From Pictodentalium vernedei (taxonomy: Eukaryota; Mollusca; Scaphopoda; Dentaliida; Dentaliidae), in assembly GCA_031216915.1 (NCBI GenBank), contig CM062289.1:252521113-252585112 (forward strand): a stretch of 64,000 bases of DNA, given 5' to 3'. A program made the position numbers and the translations under genes. Of this stretch, positions 11,061 through 22,089 are shown in pieces; the stretch's first letter is position 1; every line of letters begins with the position of its first letter. The notes beneath the pieces are model-generated. The model saw only the letters and a program-made list of their open reading frames with translations, searched no databases and had not been told where the DNA came from.

Positions 11061-12278
11061 CTAATATTTTGGAAAATTTGTGAAAATTTTTGTTTTCTTG
11101 CATACAAATATGTACATGTAGCACATGGAAGATATCCACAGTTGGGGAGAGATGTCCAAGGCTATCTCTTCACATTTCTTGTTTGTGCTTCATGCTAAAC
11201 CAGTTTGTCTGCAGAGATAAATTTGCTTTATTAAAAATCATTGGAGATTGGCCACACACCAATGATTTTAAATAAAACTAATTTTAGGTAACAAATGTTG
11301 AACTTCAAACAAAATCTATCACTCAACCAGTTAATGTTGATGAGGCATGACATGGTGAAGGTGACCTAAAATACTTCTTAGAGTCACTTTGTCAGGTGAG
11401 CGATTAAGGCCACGTGGGGCCTCTTGTTTTGTTAATGGATTCTATTAACTATCGGTACTGCTTATGGTATATCATTGACTTAGCAGTTGTGCTTAAGATT
11501 TCGGCTCATGAGGTAAGAGTTCTTCTACTTCTTGGGCTTACATTAATAGTGTCGCTATTATAGATTTTTGAAGGCCGCTCATTGCGCTCAGCCATCCACA
11601 TTCATGAATTTTATCTCAGAAATATCGAGTCCATTTCTGGAGGCCTCTATTGTTAGGTCTATTATCTACTGCTCAGAATGTCATTCACTTAACAGTTGCT
11701 ACTATAGCTAGGTAGGCTGTCTGTTTCGGCAGTGTCTCCGTTCGGCTGCCCTCTTCGCTCTGGGCTATTTGACCCAGGGCAAGAAAAAGGGGGGGGGGGG
11801 GAGGGTGTTCCCTTGGGTCACCTGTTTTACTATGAAAACAAGGGGATACCTCCTCCGGAGTTAGTAATTCTGAGCTGTTATTGGGATGGTTGTTTAGTGA
11901 GAAGTTTAGGTTTTTAAAATTCATTCAAGTCTTAGTTTTTAAAGTATAGCTTTTGAATATTGCATATGTCAACGGACATGATTATGCAATCCTCAGACAC
12001 TTTTAGGAGTATAAGAGTCTCTATTCTCTAGACTTACTTTATTTATTGGCTTACTTTAAAAATTATTAGTATAAGGATTATATTGGATATTAATAGAGTA
12101 CATGGATGTATGAAGCTCAATTTTGGAAGGTGTTGTATCTTTCTAATTTATCATAAATAAGAAAGATACATGTAAGGCCTATTACTTCTTTTTCCCTACA
12201 GGGGATGACTCTATTTTATTTTATTGAGCGTATTCCATTTTGCTCTATGTCCTTGGCCCTCCAGCCTTTTTACTATTC

Positions 12279-12366
12279 AGCTATGTCTGGGTCATTGGTA
12301 CAGTATAAAAATGTTAAAAAATTTATAGTAATTTATATATTTTTTATACTTACCAATGACCCAGAC
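12279..12366 (+). repeat. Internal complementary region (ICR) of DIRS copy A
   Basis: 12279-12312 is the reverse complement of the left element end. 12313-12366 is the reverse complement of the right element end. The junction 'cagtataaaaat/gttaaaaaat' therefore reproduces a joined-ends circle junction. This is the diagnostic DIRS arrangement for templating complete ends. Confidence 0.92.
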
Positions 12367-12440
12367 GGGGATGGCCCTCCCAGGAGTTGGGAACTCTTGC
12401 CTCCCCGCTGAGTACATAGCGCTTACCAGGCACTGGTTAT

Positions 12441-12668
12441 TAGAATGATTAATGGCGCCAATTTCGGAACGTCCTTGACACTGCGCATGCGCAGTGGGGG
12501 CGAAGTGTGGAGGGCCTTTCAGGACATGTTTTCTTTTGTTTTAGATGCAAATTTTGGGGATTGGGGGGCAAAATTTGTGTTTGGCCCTATATTTTAAGAG
12601 TTAGCACCAGCTATGTCTGGGTCATTGGTAAGTATAAAAAATATATAAATTACTATAAATTTTTTAAC
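12441..12668 (-). repeat. Right inverted terminal repeat of DIRS copy A
   Basis: Inverse of 1351-1552 plus a further outer ~26 bp ending 'ctataaattttttaac'. It shares copy-specific variants with the left repeat (a cttcg/cgaag difference and aaacaaaag), showing both were made from one template. Confidence 0.9.
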
Positions 12669-14250
12669 TTTTGTACAGAACTTCCATTTGAAAGCTCTGA
12701 TTTGAATAATTTTTTGTTTGAATGTTTAGTACCATGGGATACATAATATACAATACTGTTTTTTTTCTCGTGCGTAAATTGTGCAAATTAGACTAATTTT
12801 GATGTTTTTTGGTGTTACTTTCAATACTGTAAGTGCTAATGCCAATACGGCTCGGGCTAGAGCCATATTTATGAACTGATCTTTACGAAACTTCTTGGGT
12901 ACCTTTGGTATCACCGTGGGACGAGAACGAGTGTTTTGGGGTCTGGTCCGAAATTCAAGATGGCCAATGGCAGCCATTTTGTACAAAATTAGGTGCAATC
13001 AGATTTTTGCACAGAACTTCCATATGAAAGCGCTGATTTGAATAATTTTGTGTGTGAATGTTTAGTACCATGGGATACATCACATATAATACGGGTTTTT
13101 TTCTCGTGCAGAAATTATGCAAATCAGATGAACTTTGATTTTTTCAGTGCGACTTACACACAGTAAGTACACATGTCAATACGGCTCAGACTAGAGTCTG
13201 TATTTATGAACTGATCTTCACGAAATGTCTTGGGTACCTTTGTTATCACCTTGGGATGAAAACGAGTGTTTCTGGGTGTGGTCTAAAATTCAAGATGGCC
13301 ACCAGTGGCCATTTTGTACTGAAATTAGGTCCAATCAGTTTTTTGTACACAACTTCTATACAGCTCAGACTGGAGGCCATATTTATAAACCAATCTTTAC
13401 GAAACTTCTTGGGTACCTTTGTTATCACCGTGGGATGAGAGTGAGTGTTTTGGGGTGTGGTCCAAAATTCAAGATGGCCACCAGCAGCCATTTTGTACCA
13501 AAATTAGTGCAATCAGTCTTTTGTACAGAACTTCTGTATGAAAGTTCTGATTTGAATAAATTTTTGTATGAATGTTTAGTAACATCACATATTGTAAGGG
13601 GTTTTTTTTCGTGCAGAAATTATGCAAATTGGATGACCTTTGATTTATTCAGTGCTACTTACACAATGTGAGCACACATGTCAATACGGCTCAGGGTAGA
13701 GGCTGTATTTATGAACCGATCTTCACAAAACTTCTTGGGTACCTTTGTTATCACCTTGGGACGAGAATGAGTGTTTCTGGGTACGGTCCAAAATTCAAGA
13801 TGGCTTCCAGTGGCCATTTTGTACCGAAATTAGGTCCAATCAGTTTTTTGTCACAACTTCTATACAGCTCGTATTTATGAACTGAGCTTCACAAAACTTC
13901 TTGGGTACCTTTGTTTTCACCTTGGGACAGGAACGAGTGTGTTTTGGGGTGCCTTTGTTATCACTGTGCTATGAGAACAAATATTTTGGGGTTCAGTCAG
14001 ACCCACTCTGGGACTCAAAGATTTCTTTTCAATTTAGCATCTGACTGTCACCCACCTTTACAATACTTTACCTATACATTTGTTACAGGCAACTGTCAGT
14101 ATTTATGTACAGACCGTTACAATACTTTATATGTACCTTTGTTATCAGGTCATTACCTAGATGTTTGTCATTGCTGTGTCACATACTATACAAGTACATG
14201 TCTTTGTCTAGACAAGTTGAGCTACAGTGTCATTGACAATTTCATAAGAT
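12669..14250 (+). mobile_element. Element J1, 3' part with core array
   Basis: Units start at the '(a)tacggctc' or 'tacagctc' motif at about 12843, 13177, 13357, 13682 and 13862, so long (~330 bp) and short (~180 bp) units alternate. The long unit adds an insert containing 'ttagtaccatgggatacat'. The 3' end carries AAGTTGAGCT (14214-14223), the exact inverse of the 5' AGCTCAACTT, then an imperfect hairpin AGTGTCATTGACAAT (14226-14240). Ten-odd short frames here are repeat artefacts. Confidence 0.65.
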
Positions 14251-15752
14251 TTTGTGACCGTCTATGAGTGTGCAAAATTTCGGGAAAATCGGTTCGAAAA
14301 TGGCTTGTGAATCGTATGGACAAAATGTGTGGAAAAAAAAAATAATAATAATTATCCATAGAATAACTAGAGGGAAAAGCCTAAAAAAAAAAAATAATAA
14401 TAATAAACCGTAGAAAAACAATAGTCTTTTCCAGAGGGAAAAGCCTAACAAACAAGCGTTTACACACAAAGAATATATAAAACCTAAAGATAGTTTTGCA
14501 CAATGAAAATTGTGGCATCGTTGTCGTGCGGGTGGCCATTTTTTCTGACGGACAACTTGAAAAACTGACATGGACAGGGTCATGGGATGCAGCCCCCTCT
14601 CTCCATCCATTTAGCTTGAGGCCTGGGGCATACCATTCTAGAGTTAGTTTCATTAAAGCGTTGGGTGCCAGTGTAAATAAACTATGGAAGAGTGTTGATG
14701 CCACCAACACAAGTGATGATCAGCATGCAGCTCTGCCAGTCATAGTGACCGAAACCATGCTGAAACAACCAACAATTATCTCAGTTATCTGACTATACCT
14801 ACCCTGTACCTGTCATATTGAATACAGGTGACCCCCCACCCCCCGCCCCCATCGCTACCACCACAATGTTATCCCCAAGAGAATAAAATAATTTCCCAAT
14901 GCATTAGAATGCACGACAATACACTGGCTTCTGATTTCTAACAAACTCTCGCCATACCGACCCAACACGAATAATACCCCCCCCCCTAACACCCGAAGCT
15001 TGACATTTCTGCCAGCTTGGGGTAGGCCTCCTTCTCATTCATTAACAACCACTCCAAGTGGAATATTATTTTCCAAACGAGTGCAACAGACCTCGCCCAT
15101 ACATATGCCCAATTTTGTCCAACTTTGCCATCCGTTATTTAAAGGTAAATAAGAATTGAGTCCAACCCCACCCAGCATCCTAAAGTTGATGATCAAATAA
15201 ACTGACGCTCTATTCCAAACCGTATTTACAAAGGATGCAGCTTGACAGATGCTATTCCTCAAGAAATCCACCCCCCCCCCCCCCCCCCCCCCACACACAG
15301 GTATGTCCATCCAGTAAACATTCTAATAAAATACTAAACAACACGTTATTGACAAGTACCGTTAAATTATGTTGCAATACAAGTCCAAATAGTGCTTCTA
15401 TAATATACATGAGGCTCTGTGAAGACGTCCCACAACTTCGGATGCCTTCCCCATCACACCAAAATAGCCCACAAAAAGAGCGATACACCCAAATGATATC
15501 GGTGCACGCATGTTTCTCCTACCCGCCAATGAGCAATGCTGCAGAAGTTGCCTCTCCCCACACACACTACTCGAAAAGTGCTGCCAGTAAATATCACTGG
15601 AGTGGCTCACCCGTACGAAGATATGCGACTTTCACTTAGTGCAGTACCCCAAAATTATAGCAGAATTCAACTTCGATCTAATCTAGCATTTCCCCATTTC
15701 GAATCCCAATGCACCAACACCCATAACAGTTGAAGATCAAAATGGAATAAAA
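14251..15752. other. No gene seen; low-complexity patches
   Basis: Contains A-rich patches (14330-14405), C-rich stretches and a 22-base C-run at 15271-15292. ORFs up to 134 codons lie on both strands around the C-run but show no recognisable domain or conserved start context. I see nothing that supports a gene. Confidence 0.5.
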
Positions 15753-15978
15753 GATAAAAAGTCGAAATTTTATGTTGAAATTTTGATATTGTGAGTCAAA
15801 ATTTCGACATAAAAAGTCAAAATTTCGAGATTTTATGTCAAAATTTTGAGATAAAAAGTTGAAATTTTCGAGATAAAAGTTGAAATTTCAAGATTTTAAG
15901 TCGAAATTTTGAGATTTAAAGTCGAAATTTCGAGATAAAAAGTCAATATTTCAAGATAAAATGTCGAAATTTCGACTG
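15753..15978. repeat. A/T-rich minisatellite, ~18-22-bp unit
   Basis: Degenerate repeats of 'aaagtcgaaatttcgagata' and close variants. The motif is itself nearly palindromic ('gaaatttcg'). Confidence 0.85.
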
Positions 15979-16170
15979 TCTGGGTCTGAGAATTATTTTT
16001 TATCATGTCCCTAATATGCTTCCGTAGGAAACAGATATTTGATTTAAACAGATATTTGATTTAAATGAAAAAATTATTAACTCTAGCTATCGTTGGACTC
16101 AGTGCCCAAAATAGAAACTTAATTACAAGTTAATTTTATAAGGAGCCATGAAGCTGAAGAATTAAAAAAT

Positions 16171-16812
16171 TTTTGCTGCGACTAGCAGCTCTATAAGTGG
16201 CAATGTCGGTCTGTCTGTCGGTCAGTCGGTCGGTCGGCTCGGTCTGTCTGTGACCAACGAGTTTCAAAACTCAATAACTTTTGAAATACTTGATGGAATG
16301 ACTTTATATTTGGCATGTAAGTGTATCTTATTGATGTCTAGCCACTGTTCAATGCATGTGTTGTTCCAAATATTTTTCTTGGCGTTATGGCCCTTGATGT
16401 ACTTAGAATGTCGGTCGGTCTGTCTGTGACCAACGAGTTTCAAAACTCAATAACTTTTGAAATACTTGATGGAATGACTTGATATGTGGAATGTAAGTGT
16501 ATCTTATTGATGTCTAGCCACTGTTCATTGCATGTGTTGTTCCAAATATTTTTCTTGGAGTTATGGCCCTTGATGGACTTAGAATGTCGGTCGGTCTGTC
16601 TGTGACCAACAAGTTTCAAAACTCAATAACTTTTGAAATACTTCATGGAATGACTTTATATTTGGCATGTAAGTGTATCTTATTGATGTCTTGCCACTGT
16701 TCAATGCATGTGTTGTTCCAAATATTTTTCTTGGAGTTATGGCCCTTGATGGACTTAGAATTTTGTGAAATTGCACCACCCATCGCAGCTACGGCGATTT
16801 TTTTTTATTAAG
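16171..16812 (+). mobile_element. Element K: small tandem-repeat element
   Basis: A T-run then GCTGCGA (16175-16181), gtcggtctgtc simple repeats, three ~176-bp units ('gtctgtctgtgaccaac' at 16242, 16418, 16594), then TCGCAGC (16783-16789), the inverse of the 5' motif. The latter sits in a small hairpin tcgc..gcga and is followed by a T-run. Same architecture as H and J elements with a different end motif. Confidence 0.55.
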
Positions 16813-17140
16813 TACTCTCTAGAGATGAGTAACTAAGATTAATCCACATAGGTTGTATCAAGTGACTCCATAGCAGAGCTCCACTTTTTAATTATGAATA
16901 ACTGACAAAATGGCATGATGCTTGGACTATTTTAAGCACTCCTGGGGGGTCTCAAGGATTGACAATGGATCTTATGGAGATTGATTGCTTAATGAAGATT
17001 TGTTCTTGGACTCGGTTTATATCGGGTTCTGTTCAAGGGGATCCTCTCACAATGCCATCAGGGTATTATTATTGTAGGATTAATGGAGGTGTGAATAATC
17101 CAATTATAAAGTATTATGGGGTACTTGAAGGTAGCGGTGG
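16813..17140. other. No feature seen
   Basis: Unremarkable A/T-rich sequence between elements K and H2. Confidence 0.4.
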
Positions 17141-18648
17141 TTTTTAGCTCACCTGACTGAAAGTCACGGTGAGCTTTTCGGCCGTCGTCCGGCGTCTGTC
17201 GTGAAGGTGGTGTTTGGGCCTTTTTCTCCCAAACCACTGGCCGCATATTAATGAAATTTCATGTGATTAGGGGTTATATAAGGGCATTTTGATTTTTTGT
17301 CAAATTAGGTTTCGGCTCATATTGAGTAGAGGGATGGGGCAAAAAATGCTCCAATTCTTAAAAAAATCTTCTTCTCAAGAACCAGCAATAGCAGAGACTT
17401 GATATTTGGTATGCAGCTTCCTTTTGAGGTGTAGACTCAAGTTTGTTCAAGAGAAGTTGGAGGGGCTATATTTGACGATGTTAAAGGAGGGGCAAACATT
17501 TTGGCCCCGCCCCAAATTTCTATTTTTCCAAACCGCGAGGCCGATTTGAACCAAATTTTACGTGAGTGCTTATTGGGTCATAAATACCAAATTTATGCAG
17601 AATTTTTTTTCCCATAGCCCCGTGGGAACCACAGGAGCTAAAAATAGAAAAAAATGAAAACGCCCATATCTCCAAAACTACACGGCACTGAGAATTCTTA
17701 TTTGTTGTGAAGCTTTCTTAGGACCAACAGAATGGAATGGTAAAAAAAAATTGCCATCGGTTTTATCATGGGGTACTTTTTGGGGTCTTTGAAAAAGTGC
17801 TGAGTCAGCATTTTTTAACACTGTAGGTAATGGGAAAAACATAAGACTACTTTTCTCCCAAAGCACTGCTCCAAAAGCTTTAAAATTTCACATATAACAT
17901 CTTTGGAAGATTGTTTCACATGTTTATTGAAATCAATTGCCTGGGTCGATATTTGGGCTCTCTATGGGAGCCCAAATGTTTAAATTAGTGCAGTATGAGG
18001 AGTATTTTTTAAAAATCTTCTTCTTCAGATCTAGCAATAAGAATGTTTCGATATTTGGTATGCAGCATCCTTAGGGGAGTGGGATTCAAGTTTGTTGAAG
18101 CCAAGTCCCTAGGTTCATATTTAGGCTGAAAATTTGGGGTCCCGTTGCGGACTTAGAAATTTTGGACCAAAATCCTAAAAAAAATTTTTTTCGTTTTTTA
18201 TGCGTTTTGGTCAATTTTAAGTCAATATGAGGACTTTTTCTTTAAAAATCATCTTCTTCAGATTCAGCAGTAGGAATGTTTTGATGTTTGCCATGCAGCA
18301 TCCTTAGGGGGTGAGATTCAAGTTTGTTCAAGCCAAATCCCTGGGTTCATATTTGGGCTCACTGTGGGAGCCGGAATGATAACTAAGTTCAAAATGAGGA
18401 ATTTTCTTTAAAAATCTTCTTCAGATCCAGCAGATGAATGCTTTTGATATTTTGTATGCAACATCCTTAGGGGGGTAAGATTCAAGTTTGTTCAAGCCAT
18501 GGCCCTAGTTCCATAAAATTTGTCTCTCATGACTTCATTCCTTTGTAGTATTGATGAACCACGTCGAACTGAATGTGACCCCCAAATACTTCTTTGAACC
18601 ACTTTGGCCGGTGAGCGTTTAAGGCTTCTTGGGGGCCTTTTGTTTTTA
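17141..18648 (+). mobile_element. Element H2: relative of H1, short core
   Basis: 5' AGCTCACCTGA at 17146-17156 after T's. Near the 3' end are GGCCGGTGAGC (18606-18616) and a degenerate hairpin 'ggcttcttgggggcc', ending 'ccttttgttttt'. The leader section (17360-17840) is collinear with the same section of H1 and H3. The core has about three diverged units ('agatctagcaataagaatg', 'agattcagcagtaggaatg', 'agatccagcagatgaatg') near 18030, 18260 and 18420. No coding capacity. Confidence 0.7.
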
Positions 18649-18840
18649 AAATGCTGATAGATGAAACCTTTAGAGGAACTTGAAAAGAAACATAAAGCAA
18701 ATGACCAAATAGCAAAAGGGCAATTCAATTTTATGATGCATTTTCAATTCCTTTGCATTCTATACCATAAACATGTCAAGAGGTGTGAAGGGTTTTTAAT
18801 AACATAAATATTTAATAAACTCGCTTTCAACAATCATTTT

Positions 18841-19145
18841 TATGCCCCCCCCCCCCCCAACTTAAGTTGGGCGGCATATAGTGATTGAAGTGTGTGTGTG
18901 TGTCTGTCCGTGTCCGTGTGTGTGTGTGGGTTTGTCTTACCAACTTGACGAGGTAACTAGACAAAAGAGTTTGCGTGTTTCGCCTTACCGAGGTACAAAA
19001 GACAAAAGAAACCCTTTACCTCGGTTGTTTTCCCAGAACTGTAACGGCAAAACAAGGTAGAAACCGTTAGTCCACACAAAGGACAAACAATGGGGTACCT
19101 CGGTATGTAGGGTAGACAAGACTGTGTGTGTGTGTGTGTGTGTGG

Positions 19146-19221
<76 letters not shown>

Positions 19222-19438
19222 TTGTCGTACCAACTTGACGAGGTAACTAGACAAAAGAGTTTGCATGTTTCGCCTTACCGAGGTACAAAAGACAAAAGAA
19301 ACCCTTTACCTCGGTTGTTTTCCCAGAACTGTACCGGCAAAACGAGGTTGAAACCGTTAGTCCACACAAAGGACAAACAATGGGGTACCTCGGTATGTAG
19401 GGAAGACAAGACTGTGTGTGTGTGTGTGTGTGTGTGCG

Positions 19439-19505
<67 letters not shown>

Positions 19506-19632
19506 GTGTGTGTGTGTGTGGGTTTGTCTTACCAACTTGACGAGGTAACCAGACAAAAGAGTTTGCGTGTTTTGCCATACCGAGGTACAAAAGACAAAAG
19601 AAACCCTTTACCTCGGTTGTTTTCCCAGAACT
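18841..19632 (+). mobile_element. Element M, left part: (GT)n-rich tandem element
   Basis: Begins 'ttatgcccccc' (C-run 18845-18858) with a short hairpin 'cccaacttaagttggg'. Three ~300-bp units follow, each a (GT)n tract plus 'gggtttgtcttaccaacttg' (about 18928, 19218, 19521). Split at 19632 by a LINE and resumed at 21221. (GT)n tracts lie at about 19122-19218 and 19411-19520. The 3' end at 21573-21583 (ggggggagcat) is roughly inverse to the 5' end. Confidence 0.6.
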
Positions 19633-19909
19633 AATAATATATAATAACACTTTGGCCAGCCGCTGATTTGTCGCGGTTCTCGGACGAGAAGGCCTTGGTT
19701 ACCCCCTGAACTCCCAACTGCCTCCCTGTTCCCACGCTTCTCCTCTCCTCCCAACATTCGGAGACAAACTGCTTGATGACATCCCTTGCCTCAATCTTCC
19801 CAATCTCTCCGATTAGCACATTAACCCTCTCCTTTGAGTCTCCCCTAACCACATGTCCTTCATTCTCCCATCCCACTTCCCCATTATACTCCCATTGAAT
19901 CTCATTCTT

Positions 19910-19995
19910 CTAGACTGATACTTTGGGCATTCTAGAAGGAAGTGTTCCAGGGTCTCCACCATGCCCAAGTTACACATCTGGCACTCCCTTTCACC
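19910..19995 (-). pseudogene. C-terminal zinc-finger-like motif of the LINE
   Basis: The minus strand reads 'ECQMCNLGMVETLEHFLLEC', a C-x2-C-x9-H-x4-C pattern often seen at the C terminus of LINE ORF2 proteins. It is separated from the RT frame by frameshifts. Confidence 0.65.
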
Positions 19996-20401
19996 GTCTT
20001 TCCCAATTTTCCCCCTCAGCTCCAGGGATCACGACCTCAGCTTGAACAGCAGTGACCCCCCAAAGGTGCCATCAAGGTACTCTTCAAAACCTGGCCTCTC
20101 TTTATCATGCAGGCCACCCAAAGACCTCTTTGATTTGACCCCCTCTCGCCAATTACGGTTACAATCCTCCATGACCCTTTCTCTGACGATTTTTTTTACC
20201 CTGGTTTGCCCCAACGTCCAGGTCCGAGATCTCCAATGAGTAGTTCTCTACTAGCTCCCTCACTTGGGCCATCCACCCCGTTTTGATATTTGAGTTGAAA
20301 ATTCGCAGGAACATTACTTTACACCATCGGCTGTCGGGGGAGATTCACCAAATAATTAAGATAACCGAGTTTCAACAGGTCTATCCTGTCCTTGATCCTC
20401 A

Positions 20402-21220
20402 TCACCCAAGCTCACCCCTGATTGCTTCTAGCGCTGCGGCATTACTCGACCCCGTTATCCATCGGCCTGCATCGTTCTGTAAGATTTCCAAGCTCTTTTC
20501 GGCCGTCTGGTTTAGGGGTACCACTTCCGTACCATATGTTATACTTGGCAGCCCCACCATTTCCCAAATGGTTTTCCCCACGAAAACCTTATTGAAACTG
20601 TTTCTCCCTATAAGTTTCATTTGGTTAAGGATTCGCTTCCCCTTCAGAATCAATTTATTTGTGTGGTTTCGGTAGATGCCTCTTCCTGTAATGTTTATAT
20701 TTACCCCCAAATACTCGTAATCACCTGTCTCTCCTACACTGAGAAGTTTGCTGCTCCCTTCTGGAATGCAGAACTCGCCCACTCTCCACCTTCGAGTGGG
20801 GTCCACTTTGAGGCCCACAGGTATAACTTTGCTCTTGCTTTCATTAAGTTTGAGTCTCCATTTGCTCCCATATTTCCCACCAATTCCCAGCATTTTCGTT
20901 AGCCCCTCTTCGCTTTCTGACACTAGAACCATATCGTCTGCAAAAAATAGCCCTGGGATCTTCAAGTCCCCAACTGCTACCCCCTCGTCGCTACGCAGGA
21001 GTTCATCTCCTAAACCTTTGATGTACAATGCAAACAGGATTGGCGAAAGGATACACCCCTGTTTTAGGCCTATCTCCATAGGCACACGTTTTGTTGTAAT
21101 GTTTCCCAGGCTAAGTTCACTCTGTACATCTTTATACAATGCTTTCATAATTCCAACAAACTCGCCTCCTAAGCCCAGAGCCTCCAGCTTGCGTCACATG
21201 CCCTCCCTCCGTACTCTATC
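20402..21220 (-). pseudogene. LINE reverse transcriptase fragment
   Basis: The open minus-strand frame from 21148 (continuing upstream to the truncation at 21220 with one stop) reads 'GLKQGCILSPILFALYI' then 'FFADDMVLVSES'. These are the conserved RT blocks with the FADD catalytic aspartates, followed by 'YEYLGVNI' and 'LEILQNDAGRWITG'. The N-terminal endonuclease and finger regions are missing. The frame stops at 20402 and coding similarity continues in other frames, so it is a dead copy. The product would prime reverse transcription at the target. Confidence 0.85.
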
Positions 21221-21583
21221 AACTGTACTGGCAAAACGAGGTAGAAACCGTTAGTCCACACAAAGGACAAACAATGGGGTACCTCGGTATGTAGGGTAAA
21301 CAAGACTGTCTGTGTGTGTGTGTGTGTGTGTACACAATTATAAAAGACAATGGGAGGATGTGTCACACACCATAGCCGGGTTTGTACATTCAAGGTCAAG
21401 GTCACATTTCACGGTCACACTAAAAATCGGCCAATATTCGTGTCTCAGCCATAACTCAGAAACAAATCATAGTACAATTGTTAAACTTTTTACAAATGTT
21501 AAGGACAGTCAGAAGGTGTGTCGCGTATAATAGTTTCTGCCGCATCTGCAAGGTGAAGGTCACAGGGAGGGTGGGGGGAGCAT
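21221..21583 (+). mobile_element. Element M, right part
   Basis: Resumes the interrupted unit ('aactgtactggcaaaacgag'), ends the last (GT)n tract, then reads 'aaggtcaaggtcaca' sequence and terminates near 'ggggggagcat'. No coding content. Confidence 0.55.
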
Positions 21584-22089
21584 GTTTTACCTTAGTAACA
21601 TTCTTCTTGTGTCTTGGAATTCATTGTCCATTGTTGTGAGATCCAACCTCTACAAAATCACTGTCAACAGGTCTGTATTTCTATGGTTACTTTGGGCTGA
21701 GTCCTGGAAATTTGATATATTGTACCAAAACGAAATAAAGTGGGAAAATTTTGAAAATATGCTAATGAAGCTGATGTAAACAAAAACTTCCATGTTGATG
21801 TGGGGAACAGATTTTATCTCAAAACTTTTGTGGGTGATTTCAGTCACGTTTACCGTGAGAGTTTTTTGCTCAGACCAAGTACCACTGTGCTGAAAACTGC
21901 AGAATCCCAGAAACACACGAATATACGAATATAATCAAACTTGATTTGGCAAACAGTTTGACTCGGTCATGTTTCAATTATTGCATTTTGCTTTTTGTCC
22001 CAGTTGCAAACGAAGAAATGTTACAAATAATGTAATATTTCAACTCACCAGAGAGAAGTCCAATGACATATACCTGCCACTTTTTTTTT
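21584..22089. other. No feature seen
   Basis: A/T-rich sequence between M and H3. No motif recognised. Confidence 0.4.

Larger units (their letters stand above)
7017..11428 (+). mobile_element. Element H1: Helentron/pearl-like tandem-repeat element inserted in DIRS A
   Basis: The 5' end is AGCTCACCTGA (7017-7027) after a T-run, followed by gtccgtcgtcc repeats. The core is a ~165-bp tandem array. Near the 3' end are TCAGGTGAGC (11392-11401), the inverse of the 5' motif, then the hairpin ggccacgtggggcc (11409-11422) and CCTCTTG plus T's. DIRS copies B and D read straight through the site ('ccattttattgttaatgg'), so boundaries are good to a few bases. There is no clear target duplication, as expected for insertion into a T-run. 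No Rep/helicase coding is present, so it is non-autonomous. The 'pearl/HINE' label is from architecture. Confidence 0.75.
11429..12668 (+). mobile_element. DIRS-like copy A, right part
   Basis: Resumes at 'ttgttaatggattctatt'. It holds the 3' part of the recombinase remnant ('cggctcatgaggtaaga' for the H-x-x-R block, 'gaattttatctcagaaa' for FYLRN), a G-run in a hairpin (11760-11825), the internal complementary region (12279-12366) and the right inverted repeat (12441-12668). Element J1 resumes directly afterwards. Confidence 0.9.
19633..21220 (-). mobile_element. 5'-truncated LINE inserted in element M
   Basis: Minus-strand non-LTR retrotransposon fragment. The 3' end is at 19633 (tail 'gttattatatattatt' on the minus strand). 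It is flanked by a short duplication, aact, at 19629-19632 and 21221-21224, and element M is collinear across the site. It encodes the RT palm region and a C-terminal zinc-finger-like motif. The clade is not assigned. Confidence 0.8.

Noticed and set aside
19126-19650. ORFs of 70-125 codons rich in Cys/Val or His/Thr
   Set aside because: They are translations of (GT)n/(CA)n tracts and their flanks; the same applies at 10616-10847 and 18985-19266.
20621-21254. Forward ORFs of 93 and 168 codons
   Set aside because: They are antisense to the LINE reverse transcriptase, which has the recognisable RT motifs.
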